The notes: a model not told the origin generated them from the sequence alone. Shown: positions 34,031-46,395, numbered from the stretch's first letter. The stretch is 64,000 nucleotides of DNA from Paramarasmius palmivorus (GCA_037176845.1 JAYKXP010000017.1:310001-374000), one strand, 5' to 3'. Translations and numbers: made by a program.

Positions 34031-37000
34031 TCAAGACTGCGGCTGCTGAAAGCCCCCGCCTCCGTTCTGCTGGTTCATCTGTTGCTGCGGTTGTTGCGCC
34101 TGCTGCTGGACCTGTATCTGGTGCTGCTGTGGGGTTTGCGCCTGTTGTGGCTGCTGTTGCTGATATTGATACTGATGAAAATCGTCAGTACGACATTTAT
34201 GAGAGAAACTTAGTAAACACATACCAATTGCATCATCATAGCATGTAGCTGCTCTTGTGTCGGGGGAGGATGGTTTGGGTGAGGATGGTTCGGGATATAG
34301 TAGCTCCCGTGAACGTTAGTTGCACGTGGGATGTTCATGGCACCGATCTGTCCATTCTGCAATTGGGCCTGGGGCTGAGGTACCGGCTGAGCTTGCGCTT
34401 GAGCAGAAGGCGGCCGAGGAGAGCTGACGGCATTTGAAGGCGTAGCAGATGTCCGTGGAGGGGAAGTATGAGCTGGAGATGATGTTGAATCTCGAGAACT
34501 AGCCGCGTTATATGGGGGCGACATGTGCGGATTGGGTATGGCAGCGGTGTTGCCATTGATAGCAGGATGTGTACTATTTTGTAGAGTGGCTGCTCCGCCA
34601 TTGGCAGCCGGAAGATGTTGAAGGGCTGCAGCGAGAGCCTGCTGACTTATGGCATGTTGCTGCTGAGCTGCGTTTCCGGACTGCTGTTGGGCACGAAGTT
34701 GTTGTTGGGCCTGAAGTAACTGTTGTTGAGGCGACAAACGAGACTGGCCAGCGATGAGAGGAGTAGCAGCTCTTTGTTGCTGGGAGATATTGACTTGGAC
34801 TTGCGAACGTATTGGTGGGACAGCATTCGGGTTTTGAACCGCTGGTGCTGCCGGTCTGGCTACGCCATTGGCAGGAGCACCATTGGCAGGGACGGGTTGT
34901 CCAGCAGCCTTGAAAGAGAGTATGAGTGATCGCCAGGGACGACAGACCGAGTCACCTTACCTGTGGCACGGAAGGCCGTTGTTGTTGTCGATTCATGGAC
35001 ATTTGTCGTTCTTGCGAAGCCCTCAGTTCGGCCTCCAACCTCATCCTACCCAGTTCTGCAGGAGACATCTTGGGCATTCGAGAATACTGGTTGTGCGTTT
35101 CATGAAGAACAGCTGGCTTCCGAACTACATCGATACCGTCAGTGATGCGAAGCACAAATCCGTGTTGTACTGACCAGCAGCCTTTTGAGCAGCTTCTACT
35201 CGTTTCTTGGCCGATTTCCGGATTGTGTCTTGCATGAACATATGTCTTCGTCGTTTCTTTGGCTCGCTCCCTATTGATGATCCACTCGCCGTGCCAGAAA
35301 CACTATTGCTTGCTACCCGCTTTACACCTCGCGTAGTCATAGACGTCGAAGCCGAAGGAGGAGGGGTACCTTCGTTTCCGGAAGGATCCAAGGCTCGCTG
35401 ACGATCCTGGTTCTGACCCCATAGGTCTCTCCACCGCTCTTGACAATCACGCGATGTCCGCATATCAGTGATCACTGCCTGCTTCGTGGCATTGAAGCAT
35501 TCCGCAATGAGATCCCAGTTATTCGGGTACTTGTCTACAAGCGACTTGAGAAGGTTGTCGTCATTCGCAGTCCATAGATGTTCGATTGATCGCTTCTGTG
35601 TAGGGGTCTGATTAGACTGTGCAGGCGCATTCGGTATTGCTGGAGTAACAATCTGAAGTGGAGTAGGCTTGTAGTCAAATAGTTCTAGAATGTTCAAGTC
35701 AGAAGCAAAAGGGACAGTGATGGCGTGTGTCTCTTACTGTTAGCAAACTCCTCCGATACTACACGGGCTGGTGCAGCATCGTATTCTACGGTGACCGGTA
35801 CTTCATCAAAGGAGCCCCATTGCCCATCCTTGAAATGCTTCGATGGCTCCAAAGCGCTAACTAGGGTAGGCTTAGACGTTATGAAGCGAGAAGTAGGATG
35901 GATCTTATTGTATGCAGTTTCTTCCACTCTCTTATTAGGATCCTGGTCAGACTTCTTATCGGACTTCTTCTTCCCCTCCGGCGGGTTACTTGGGGCGACG
36001 TCCAAGATACCATATGGTTGTAAGTCTGGAAAGATGTCGGAAAGATCTGAGGGAGGATGTATGGATCGACTGGCTGAGTCCTCGCCATTATCAGTACTGA
36101 TATGGAAGTCGTCGAGGTCCACGAAGAGTTTGTCGAGATCTGAAAAAGCAATGCTCTCTCGTATCGGAGCATACGCACTCCTTTTGTAAGTCTTGGAATG
36201 AGGGTTAGAAGGCTCGGAAGAGTGTGTGTTGGACTTGGAACCTAATATGGGGTCATCCGAAACAGACTTTAGGCCTGTAGGAACGGAAGCATCCGGTTCT
36301 TCCTTTTGAGCCACATTACTACCCTGCGAAGATTCGGGGTCAACAGCCATGGAAGTGTCCTCCAAAGCATGTGGATCGTCTATATCCTCCTTTTTAGGTT
36401 CTAAATCCTTCATTCCGATATTTTCCTCTTCTCGATTTTCCTCTGCGACAAATTCCTGCAGAAGAGCGGTGTTGTCGAGGGCAGGGTCAAGAACACTTTG
36501 CTCCTTTTCTTGCTCTTCTTCTTCATCGTCGTCCGAACCGTAATCTACCATCGACTTCTCTGGCGATGGCTGTGAGCCAGTGTTATCCTCATCAGTGGGA
36601 TCAAGCGACATATCAGCATCTTGAGGTGGCTTCCAAAGTACACAGATGCCCCGTTTGATACGCTCCTCCAGACTACCAGCTTCGTGCCATTCCAATACTG
36701 CGGTCGATAAATTATACGCCACGGCTAGTTTCCATTTGCGTTCCTCCCTGAAGTCGGTGCGCATCCATTTCTTCGCGAATAAATTTTAGTATAGGACCAT
36801 TTGAGTGGCAAGAGACCCCACCATTTCCTCCAAGAGGTAGTCCCAGTGCGTCTTGGTGGCCCCACCAACACCGCGCTGCTTTTTTGGTTGTCTGAAACTC
36901 CAACGACCTTTGGCTTTAAGGGTTTCGATACGGTCAGAAGTGCGTACTATCTTGAGTTCGTTCATGGCGACCTATAACAACATGAGATACTATGCTGTTG

Positions 37001-38555
37001 ATGTGAAGGCCACAGGTAAACTTACAGTCCAATCATGAGTCGTAAGGCATTTTGTTGCTTTAGAAACTCTTTTATATAGGGGATTAGTCCTAATCGTCAC
37101 CACCCAACGATTAAAACCCATCGGAGTCCACTCGTCCTTTCCTTCTGCCTTTATACCAGCCTTCTCGGCACGCTCCCGCTCCTTCTTCTTCTGCTTGGCA
37201 TGCTTGCCCTTTTTGTTGATGTTAAACTCGAGAGGAAGAGATTTGATGGGTGGAAGGGGGTATTCGCTTTCAGTGTTGTAACGGGAATGAACAGAGGGAG
37301 CGTCTTGCTGACTTCCAAGGCCAGAATCCGGCGGAAACTGGATGTTCATCCCATGATGATAGGTTGTTGTGGGGATCGGTATGAAAACAGGAGTAGAGGG
37401 CGGGTGTATGAACAGTGACTCGCGAGGAACGATCTCTAACTGCTGAGGTGAGATAGTGTTGATCTTCGCCTCAGCTGGAGGTGCTTCTTGGGCTTGTGGT
37501 AAGGGGCTAGGCTCCCTTCGAGGACTGCCGTCAGGAGAATGTTTGGAAGACACATAGACCTCGTCAACAACCATGGCACCATTTTCCTGCGTGCCACTGG
37601 TTTCGACGAATGGCGAGACATCCTGCTGCGTGGTAGTTGGATCTTGATGCGCATGCTCCCGCCCATCCACATCCATACCATGAAACTCGTCCACCTCGGT
37701 GACAGGCAACGGCTGAACAACCTCCTGGGATACTGGTGTCCCTTCCGTGGCTTCACTGACAACAACGCCTGGATCTGGGTCGTTCTCAACCCATGATTGG
37801 CCGTCCTGGTCCTGAGTGATGATTTGTGCGGTGGGTACGGGGGTCTCTTCTTTCACAAAGTCCTCATCCTCATCCTGTTCTTCCGCAAGATCACCTCCGA
37901 CGGGTATGACTTGTGCTTCGTCGGCTGCATTGGATATTTCAATGACATTGGAATGAGAGACCGTGGGGCTACGGAAGTTGGTTGACGGTGTGCCAATAAG
38001 GTCTAACTCGTCGTCCGAATCCTCGTCAGCCTGTTTTGCTGCGACGGGCTGGGACTTTTGAGGAGTGGGTACTGATTCTAGCCGGCTTATTGACGTGCTT
38101 TGGTCGCTCAGAGGGGATTTAGTTCGCGATGCACCTTTTGAAACAGAAGTTGATTGTAGTGGTGCAATTGGGGAAGGGGATCGTGGCGGGAGTAGACCAA
38201 AAAGTTCACTGTGCGGAAGCTGAGCGAAGCACCCACTATTTGGATCACTAGGGAAGGTAAGAAACAAAGAAAATATTCGCATATGGTTCCAAACACACCT
38301 GGGGTCCAGCTTGAACTTGTTAACAAAGATATGCAAGTCCTCCTCGTTCCCATCATCGTCCAAAGTCAACACTGGCCCTGCCTTATTCCGTCGTCTGAGC
38401 ATATGATACATTTCGCGAAGAAGCGCGTTCCGTCGTTCTGATATCTTCCTGAAAGTTGAGCCGGGTTATTGAACATCCTCAATGTTACTCGTGGTGCAAG
38501 CTTACTCTAATTGCGCGATGCGCTGTTCCACTAATGTTTCTGCATCTTCAGACAT
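34031..38555 (-). CDS. VID21: NuA4 acetyltransferase / chromatin subunit VID21 (EAF1) with HSA and Myb domains
   Basis: This is the scaffold subunit of the NuA4 histone H4 acetyltransferase complex in the nucleus. The start at 38555 gives [17 protein letters not shown] and an N-terminal helical region ([15 protein letters not shown], across an intron). A long acidic, low-complexity stretch follows. The HSA domain is seen as [31 protein letters not shown]. Next come an acidic segment, another disordered part, and a SANT/Myb domain ([49 protein letters not shown]). The C-terminal 300 or so residues are glutamine-rich, with runs of QQ encoded by CAG/CAA, and end [10 protein letters not shown]. 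Total length is near 1,300 residues, normal for the family. The HSA-then-SANT order and the absence of a helicase domain separate it from SWR1 and INO80. Confidence 0.93.
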
Positions 38556-39013
38556 ACCAAAACCAATATTAGAAAGGTATTTTGTTGCGCCGAATTGACG
38601 AAGAATGATGATTGTTTGATGAATGGCAAGTGGACTCGAGCTCAGAAGTTTGAGCAAGTGTGGGGGAACATGAAGATCGAGGTCAAGGTCAGAGTTCGGA
38701 AAATGTTGTCACAGTCACAGACCTTGCATCAAGGGCGTGCACTCCGGTCCAAGCTTCGAAGTCTCCAAGTCAAGATGCTCATCCGAGCGTTGTATATGTA
38801 TGTGAGTGTAAATACAGGAATCTGCATGCGTCTAGTTTTACACGCAACCCCCAGGGAACCCTCGTCCCACTCTAGCTTCGGCTGGCTGCCACGCAAAAGA
38901 ACGTACTAAATCCCGGTACTTGAAGCATAGGACAGCCGAGTCCGACTCAAGGTGCCTGCCATGTTGCAATAAAAATAATCTTCATCAAGTGGAACCCAGG
39001 AGCGTGAAAGCTC
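38556..39013. other. Intergenic, 458 bp
   Basis: This holds the VID21 promoter and the 3-prime flank of KISH. I see no additional gene. Confidence 0.6.
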
Positions 39014-39404
39014 TCATTTCCATAGCAGAGTGACAGCCATAGCAGTGCAAGCTAAAGCCACATACGGTGAAAGGCGTTCACCTGCAAGGTATAATCAAGT
39101 CAGTATTGATGAATTTGGACGCAGAGCTTTGAACCGTACCGATCCTCGCGGCCATGAAGAATAAACCAAGAAATCTGGAAAGTTTCAGTGGTCAGTAACC
39201 TGAAATCTTCCACAGCACTATCGTATCACTCACCCTTCTTTATTTCTATCGACTAGCCGAGGGGCGATTGCTCGAACATATGTACATGTACATATCGTGA
39301 GCAGTATAACGAGTAGCAATGACTGGAAGTTGAACAGTGCGCTCTATTTAAACAATGTGAATGAGCTTGAATGGTAGTCAAAAAGAGGTAAAAACACATG
39401 CCAT
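39014..39404 (-). CDS. KISH: Protein KISH (TMEM167 family), 71 residues
   Basis: This is a small two-helix membrane protein of the early secretory pathway, conserved across eukaryotes. Exons: 39404-39402 (ATG only), 39343-39234, 39174-39140 and 39081-39014. The spliced protein reads [20 protein letters not shown], then [20 protein letters not shown], then [20 protein letters not shown], and ends [11 protein letters not shown]. It matches the KISH pattern in every part: FNFQS opening, first helix, RxxAPxLxDxNK, ARIGERxSPY and second helix. The first intron would be 39344-39401 (58 nt), with GCATGT at its 5-prime end instead of GT. That choice gives exactly the conserved MSA start. A GTTTTT donor (start MACSA) or an ATG at 39571-39573 with a 227-nt intron are weaker options. 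The gene is too short to stand out as an open frame. Confidence 0.9.
39344..39401 (-). other. Predicted GC-AG intron directly after the KISH start codon
   Basis: The predicted donor is ATG|GCATGT and the acceptor is TAAATAG|AGC. Except for the C in place of T at position 2, the donor matches the common GTATGT form. The 58-nt length matches other introns in the window. Confidence 0.6.
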
Positions 39405-39733
39405 TCTTGACCCTACACCAAGCCAACCTCTACAAGTTCAATGATAAGTGCTATTCGAGGATTGTGACGGAGCGGAGGAGACCTCGTATTACATCTCATG
39501 ACACGCGTGCGACACGGCTTGCTAGCTACACTATCAGTATTTCTCACCCTTACCTTCACCTTCATCTCACCATACATTGGTAGACTGCTGTTTCCTCCAT
39601 ATTCACGAAGAGGATCACGGCGTGACGCAAATTTTGTCCTTAGAAAGGGCACAGCTGCCAAAATTCGTATTCCGAGTAAGTCGTGTACGCGTACGGTCCA
39701 TCACAGTACTCCATCATCTTATACCAGTCCAGC
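39405..39733. promoter_or_regulatory. Shared divergent promoter region of KISH and the RTT106-like gene
   Basis: Only 329 bp separate the two divergent start codons, so both promoters must lie here. A plus-strand frame passes through it but has no conserved content. Confidence 0.5.
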
Positions 39734-41275
39734 ATGGAGAACCTCTCTTTTTTACACGCAATCTCGTCGGCTCTCCCGGAAAACCTATCTGCGGAGTTTC
39801 AAAGCCTACGAAGCGGTAATAACGATGCCATTCTCGAAAATTTTATTCGCTTCATTACTGGAGGCAGTTGCACCGACACCTCTCTCAGTAAAGAACGCCA
39901 GGAGCAATGGATCTCCAAACAGATGGTGGTTCGGAACAAGCTTAGTGAACTCGTAAACCCTTCCAACAATAAACGACAAAGAGGAGAAGAAAGTGTCGGT
40001 GGACAGGATAACAAACGACAGAAGATAGAAGATGGTTCTTCCTCCCAGCTTTCCGGCGACGACCCGCCGCTATTTACTCTGAAATCTATATCCACTACCT
40101 CACCTGTTCGCAAGAAGGTCGACATCACGATCCACAAAGGTTCCATTAGGTTACACCACCCCACAACAAACGCTCTTGAACATGCATCTCCCCTTTCATC
40201 CCTTACTCGTGGTTTTCTTGTCCCCACTCGTGGCAAAACAAAACCTCATTGGACTATCATCCTTCTATCCAACGATATCCCAGAGAAGGGAAAAGGCGCT
40301 ACCAACGCGTCAAGTAGCTTACAAGTCATATTCGGCTTGGATGCCCTCTCCACATCAGCTACAGGTGCCATTGACCATGCAGCGTCAGACAAGGACATCT
40401 CAATAAAGAAAGGCGATGAAACACTTCCCTACATCCGGACACTCCTTTCCCACCTTAATTTCACCGTTTTGGAACCCTCGGTGAATGTGTTCAAGAGCGC
40501 GTTTCCCGGAAACACCGACGACGGTGTGCCTGGAGTGGAAGCCTACCGAGGTGCGAAAGCGGGTAGCCTTTGGTTCATGAAGGAAGGCATTCTATGGGGT
40601 GACGCCAAACCATGCGAGTTCTGGCCCGTGGGCGACTTGATCAACAAAAGCGAAGGCTTGAGAATGATCAGTGCCACCGGGCGTACTTGTACTCTTATCC
40701 TCACACGCAAGACTAGCGGCGAAGTTCTAGAAGAAGACGAGGAGGACGTCGGAGAGGAGACTCAGTTTGGTCTGATAGATGCCAAGGAGCAAGACGGGAT
40801 AAACAAGTGGGTGAAGCAACACCGACACTTGTTTGGGAAAACTGGGGAAGAGGGTGCTCCACAGACCAACGCTGCTGCTGATGCCCCAGAGAAACCGAAG
40901 ATCAACAATAGCAACCCAACAACTCTTGCACAGGCGCAGTTTGACTCGGATGATGATGAGGATGCAGACTTTGAGGCCAGTTCTGAGGACGAAGAAACAG
41001 AAAACTCTTCTAGTGAAGATAATGAGGATGACGCAGATGCAGATGCAGACGGAGAGGAAGATGAGGCAGAGGAAGAGGAAGATGAAGTTGACGAACCAGA
41101 TGAAGTTGACGACGAAGCTCTGGACCCGAAGCACCACCCACTGCTTCGTCCCGGGGCGATGCCAAAAATGTCGAAAGCAGCGATGAATATGGTCGTTGAT
41201 ATGGTAGAAGGCGATTTGGCTCGTACTGCTGCTAGAGGAGACAGCGATATGGAAGAGGATGAGCTGGATGACTGA
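39734..41275 (+). CDS. RTT106-like histone chaperone
   Basis: This is a nuclear chaperone that binds H3-H4, of the Rtt106/Pob3/SPT16-M double PH-domain fold, used in nucleosome assembly and silencing. It is a single exon of about 513 residues starting at Met 39734 (MENLSFLHAISSALPENL). A more upstream in-frame Met at 39683 adds 17 unconserved residues. Residues of about 1-120 are helical and then basic (NNKRQRGEE, DNKRQKIED, nuclear-signal-like). The tandem PH region follows, with ITIHKGSIRL, RGFLVPTRGKTKPHWTIILL and LNFTVLEPS. The signature block is AYRGAKAGSLWFMKEGILWG followed by AKPCEFWPVGDL. The C-terminus is a long acidic tract (DADADADGEEDEAEEEEDE), as in many histone chaperones, with a conserved-looking HHPLLRPGAMPKMSKAAM. 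It is divergent from KISH. Confidence 0.88.
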   Translation: MENLSFLHAISSALPENLSAEFQSLRSGNNDAILENFIRFITGGSCTDTSLSKERQEQWISKQMVVRNKLSELVNPSNNKRQRGEESVGGQDNKRQKIEDGSSSQLSGDDPPLFTLKSISTTSPVRKKVDITIHKGSIRLHHPTTNALEHASPLSSLTRGFLVPTRGKTKPHWTIILLSNDIPEKGKGATNASSSLQVIFGLDALSTSATGAIDHAASDKDISIKKGDETLPYIRTLLSHLNFTVLEPSVNVFKSAFPGNTDDGVPGVEAYRGAKAGSLWFMKEGILWGDAKPCEFWPVGDLINKSEGLRMISATGRTCTLILTRKTSGEVLEEDEEDVGEETQFGLIDAKEQDGINKWVKQHRHLFGKTGEEGAPQTNAAADAPEKPKINNSNPTTLAQAQFDSDDDEDADFEASSEDEETENSSSEDNEDDADADADGEEDEAEEEEDEVDEPDEVDDEALDPKHHPLLRPGAMPKMSKAAMNMVVDMVEGDLARTAARGDSDMEEDELDD

Positions 41276-41451
41276 GAGTTGACGTATGGTGGACTATAGC
41301 ACTCTTGAATCGCTCTAATGGTGTAATTTCAATGTAACATTCAGCAGTATTGCTTGCTACCAGTCATTGTGGAGTTCTAAGATACGAAAGCGAGATTATA
41401 TAAAGCAAATAGAGCATCAAATAGAGCATGATACAGATTCGTGACAAAAAT

Positions 41452-43903
41452 CTACTTTCTTGCAGCTCGAATGAGCCTTATTAGACCTCCAATTCTCGGT
41501 CTCCATCCTTCGGCGTACAAGAATCGTGTCAATCCAGTCGTAAATTCACTGATGAAGGGATGCCATAAGCATCAAGTCCTGGACAATGAGAAATGATACG
41601 CACAGGCTGATAGAGAGTGAACGAATAGGGTAATCCAAAACTTTTGGTATCGATGTCTGGACGAAGTTTGGCCATCGGTCCACAACGATGACCTTGGGGT
41701 TCGTCAAACCACGGAGACCCTCGGGCCCGCCTGTGTAAGCGGGTGAGCTACAGAATACGCCCATATAACATTAAAGCGCCTACCGAAGCGACCGTATCCA
41801 CTAGCCTTTGTTCCTCCAAATGGTAGATCTTGACTGGGCGATTGTCAGTACCCATCTGAGATGGCGCTTCTGCACTTACTTGAGCTGTGGCTAAGTGTCA
41901 GTATATTGAACGTGTGACAAGGTGACGGGGGAACGTACGTAGAATACCGCAAAGTCGTTGACAGAGACCATGCCACACTCCAATTTCTTTGCGACCTGGA
42001 GACAAAGTTCTTGATCTGGGCCGAACACGCTGGCACCAAGTCCATATTTAGTACCGTTGGCAATTTCAATCGCCTCATCGACAGTCTCATAAGGTATCAC
42101 TAGTGCAATAGGCGCAAATGCTGCAGAGGCCGTCAGCGTCTGAAATCGAAATTGATAGAGAAATAGACCAGCCTTCGTGTTTAGTGATTTCTGGTGCGCC
42201 GTTCGTAATACCAACCAATGCAGGCTTGAAGTATGTCCCGTGTTCGCAGTAAACGTGGTTGTATTTGCCGCCGCCGTGTACTTGTGCGCCGTCATCCTCA
42301 GCTTCCCTAATCCAAGCTTCCAAGCCATCGAATCTATCATCATTGATCATGGAACCCACATCGACTGGGGTGAGGTACCCTTCAGCAGATGGAGACATGA
42401 CAGAACCGCAGCGTAACTTGTCGATACGCTCCCGAAGCATCTTGTAAAGTTCGTCGTATTGGTCAGCATGAACGATGAGCCTCTCAATCCCGATACAGTT
42501 CTGACCCGCATTTTGGCTGGATAGGAACGTGAGATGTGGACGTAAAGATGGCTTGTATGACTTACAAGATACCACGCATCCACAGGCTGATCCACTGGTC
42601 CAGATTAGTGTCGGGCATAATTACAGCAGGGTCTTTTCCGCCAAGTTCCAGAGTAACTGGGGTCAAGTTTTCCGTCGCAGCGATTGCAATCTAGTCCACG
42701 TCAGTACCTAGCATAACAGGTGGAACAGCACCTGACCTTGCGTCCAACGGTCTCGGAGCCTATGAAGGTGATATGTTTAATCAACGGTGATTTAGTCAAC
42801 GCGTCTGCATCTTCGGGCCAGCAACAGACCAACTATAGAAAGGTGGAGCTTCAGAAGCTGTATATTGTTGACGAGGGATAGGCACACCTGTACCAGCTCA
42901 GGGTCATGCCCACAAGCGACCAAGCATTCCCTGATGACATCTACGAACCAACTAGAAGACCAGATCACATTCTCTGAGCACTTCAAGACGATGCCATTTC
43001 CAGCGAAGATTGCAGCGACAATTGGGGACCAAGCATTGTGAAGGGCTATGGGCAGGCACCGTTAGAGCTCGAAGTGTGACAGGACAGGACATACGCACGA
43101 TAGTTCCACGACACAATAGCAGCAACAACTCCAAGGGGGTCATAATGAACGTAAGAGTCTTTATAGCCCAGAATCAGATTACGCGATCTTTTTTCGGGCC
43201 TCAAGTAGCGTTCTCCATGGTCCAGAATCCACTCTAGTTTCGATGCCGTAGTAATAATCTCTCCGAGGGCAGCGTCAATGACTATAGGGCATGAGTTAGG
43301 GCAGTAAATCATGAAGTAGGTCCACTCACGCGTCTTTCCGGTGTCTCGACACGCAACTCGTGCACAAAGCTCCTGGTTGTCGATTAGCCAAGTCTTCAAA
43401 CTCCTAATAACCCGTCGACGTTGAGTGAAGGACGTTTTCCGCCATTTCTTCTGAGCCTCTACAGCCTTGCGGATCTTTTCAGTTATGTCGTGGCGGTTAT
43501 CCACCATAGTCGTAGAGATATGAGACCCGTTACTGGGATCATAGCTGGTAATGAAACGTTTGCCTTCGGTGGGTATCATTGGGGTGATATTGGGGTCTGT
43601 CAAGTGTGCCTCAAGATGTGGGTTGGGAATTTTGTAGGAAGTCCATTTGGGGTCGGCGGCCTAAAGAACAGAATCTGAGAGACGTGGACATCTCATAGAA
43701 ATAAAACTGACCACAGGTGCCCTGGTAGGGAATGCTATAGGACTATTCTTCGATCTCTTCTCCCGCTGTATGACGAGCCAAATTCCAACGGTGACAAAGG
43801 CAACAAGCAAGCCAAAAACATCAATGCCTTCTTCTTCGTGGTCCTGTGCCCATAGTCCAAGCGCTTTGAAGGGGTGAAAGATGAAATAGAAGAGCCAGTT
43901 CAT
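41452..43903 (-). CDS. MSC7: Membrane-anchored aldehyde dehydrogenase, MSC7 type
   Basis: This NAD(P)-dependent aldehyde dehydrogenase of the fungal MSC7 group probably sits on the ER. The start at 43903 (MNWLFYFIFHPFKALGLWAQ) gives an amphipathic or hydrophobic start and then a clear helix, VFGLLVAFVTVGIWLVI. The catalytic domain has PEKRSRNLILGYKDSYVHYD, GVVAAIVSWNY, and the active-site Cys in NAGQNCIGIERLIV. FAPIALVIPYETVDEAIEIANG, YGLGASVFG, SVNDFA and DLPFGGTKASGYGRFG follow. The last intron skips from YPIRSLS into LEFTTGLTRFLYAEGWR. The protein ends RLIRAARK at TAG 41452-41454. About ten exons give some 620 residues. MSC7 was named from a meiotic recombination screen in yeast; its true substrate is unknown. 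All catalytic elements I looked for are present. Confidence 0.9.
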
Positions 43904-44354
43904 CTTGAAGGCGGGACACGGTGTCGTACGACCGTAAACAAAAAACTCAACAACCAAATACGCGAGGCGCGTTCTAGGACATCACGTGTACTTTTCCCAT
44001 TAGAATTAGGTCAGTGGTCACTCAGTACTACAGTCTACTCAGGCCTCAGGGAGTCAATCAACAGTAGAATGGTTTCATGTAAAGCATGGATGCATTATGC
44101 AATTACGGGTATAGGGAGATTTTACATGAATGTCGTTTGGCGGTTGAAGTGTGCATTAACTAGCTGTAGTAAAAGTGATATGAGAAAACTCGAAGAGAGC
44201 TGCAGTACTAGGGAAGAGAAAAATGCGTCCAGAATATGATCATCAATAATAAAAACCGAACGACGGGATGCGTAGCGTAAACGAGGGAATCATATCAACC
44301 AACAACCAGAATGAGCGAGTCTATATGCTCCAGTGGAAACATTGGGCTCAACCT
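43904..44354. other. Intergenic, 451 bp
   Basis: This contains the promoter of the aldehyde dehydrogenase gene and the 3-prime flank of the KNR4 gene. I see no further gene. Confidence 0.6.
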
Positions 44355-46395
44355 CTATTGTTTCGAACCTGGAGCAACAACGTCCTTCACGCTACTCACA
44401 GAGTCTTTTTTATGTATTCCGAGCTTTCCCAACTTCTTTGCGAGCCCGCTCTTTGTTTTCTTGTGCTTCTTCTCCCCGTTTGCTACGCTTCCCTCAGAAG
44501 TGACTGAATGAATGGAGTCGGCATCTGCATCAGGCTCCTTCGACTCCTTCAACTCTTCCAATACATTCTCTTCTTCCTCTTCCGCCGTCTGGTTGACAAG
44601 GCCCGACGATCCCCCGCCTCCGACTAATCTGATAGTGACGTCGGGATCCATCAGATCTGGTTCCTTCTCTTCTGAAGCTGGACTTGAGGTTTCGTTGTGT
44701 ATGGGCTCGGGTTCGGTGACAAAAGGAACCTCTGTGTTAGGTGGTAACTCGGAGGAAGGCTGGATAATGGGAGTGGTTTCATTTATGGCCTCACTTTCAG
44801 CGAGTAAATCGGGCGACGTTTCCCGTCGCTGTGGAGTTGGTGCCTGAGGTCCAGACGCCGACTGCGAGGAACGATGTGATCCTTGCTCGCGGGTGTTCCT
44901 GGCCCTTGCCGCTTCTATGTCTTCGTCAAATGATGAATGCGTAGAGTCGGGCGGTGAAGGTAGGCCGCCCACCTCCCGTGGCGTCGGAAGTTCAACCGGA
45001 AGAGGTACCGGAGGCTTGGTGACTGAAATAGTTGGTAGATTGGGAGGCGGTCTACGGGGTGCTGGCTCGGAAGGTGCTGACGATTTTTCGCCTTCGCTCA
45101 CGTCTGCGAGCACAGGGATAGCTACTTCGGTAGCAGCTTGGTTGGCCTCAGGATTTATACTAGCGATCCCCTAATGAAATGATAAGAACCCGACCACTAT
45201 GATAAGAAAGAAACCAGAATGTATACCTTGTCCTTTGGTTCTTCGACCTTTTCAGATATGACACCGCTCTCGTACCACTTCCTTACACTGCGATCTGCCC
45301 AAGCTTCCATGACACTCCAGCCTTTATATTCGCCGCTAAGGCGAAGACCAGCAGTAGCGTCACCGCCACCGTCCCCCTGACCACGCCCAGTACCATCGTA
45401 GAAATAACTCTCATACCCGAGTTCATCTTCGCTATCGTCACCCGAATCATTGCTTCCGCCAAGCTCATACCCTTCCCCATTCTCGAGATCATCAACAAAG
45501 CTGGCCAGCCACTTTGCCCAGCCTGTGGGTCCATCGCCATGATACAACACAACTTTGGTGTCAAAATCGCGTCCAAACACAATGACTTGGCCAGCTGCTC
45601 CGCTTTCACCTGGGTTTAGGTCAACTCCAACGTAGTTGCCGGCTTTGTCCGCTATAAGCGGTATCCAGCCACGCTGAGAGTATTCCCTTCGAATCCAGCC
45701 AGGTGGTATTGACTGCATACTCTGGCGTAGCTGGGTGTTTGCACCTGTCATCGGATCTTCGTCGACTTCCCTCCAGAATCTCCACTCATCAAGGACTTCC
45801 TCGAGAGGAAGTAAAGTGAGACCAAAGAAGAGACCTTCCGAGCAACCTGCTGAAGACTCGGCCTCTTGACCGTCTACTTGAAGATATGATTCCCTGATAA
45901 CTGCAGGAAGTGCGAACCCAAATTGCATTTCAATCTGAGCAAGGTCCTGCGGCAGAATGCCATAGTTGAGAGTATCTCCAAGCTCTGGATACTCTCGACT
46001 GAGCCATAGCTTGAGTCTGTTCCACGTGTGTTCAAGTGACGGATAGGTCGACCCTGGAGATAATGGTGTATGCAACGGGTCGTGATGCATCGGTAGAAGA
46101 GTACTGGAACGAGACCCAGACGCAGTACTATACGAACACATTGTTGAGCACAGATACACAAAGCGAATAGTAAGACTTACGAGGTTGGCATGTATCCATA
46201 TGAATTTGGACTCGGTGGGGGATATGTGTAACTTGTCGCGGTATTGGGAGTGTCAGGATTGTATGGCTCTGGATGAGAGGAGAAAATGGGAGAAGAGGTA
46301 GGGAGAGAAAAGGCTTCATGTGTCGAGGAAATTGCTTGGCCCTTTCTAGAGCTCTGAGAAGAGCCTGAGGAGAACAATGAGGAGAACCAGTTCAT
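44355..46395 (-). CDS. KNR4: KNR4/SMI1 cell wall assembly regulator
   Basis: This is a cytosolic regulator that links cell-integrity and calcineurin signalling to glucan and chitin synthesis. Three main exons are seen. The first, from Met 46395, reads MNWFSSLFSSGSSQSSRKGQ and is disordered. The second carries the globular SMI1/KNR4 domain: WNRLKLWLSREYPELGDTLN, YGILPQDLAQIEMQFGFALP, ESYLQVDGQE, GLFFGLTLLPLEEVLDEWRF, WIPLIADKAGNYVGVDLNPG and VIVFGRDFDTKVVLYHG. The third is a long Pro/Ser/Glu-rich disordered tail that ends with a basic part (KKHKKTKSGLAKKLGKLGIH) and SSVKDVVAPGSKQ, at TAG 44355-44357. Total length is about 630 residues. The globular core flanked by two disordered arms is the known layout of fungal Knr4. 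Confidence 0.92.

Noticed and set aside
39256..39300. Perfect palindrome ATATGTACATGTACATAT
   Set aside because: It lies inside the KISH exon and is explained by the codons for the Cys-Thr-Cys-Thr-Tyr-Val stretch.
39498..39956. 152-codon plus-strand frame with a hydrophobic start
   Set aside because: It runs into the RTT106-like exon in a different frame and covers the shared promoter of KISH and RTT106. The real coding frames there are clear.
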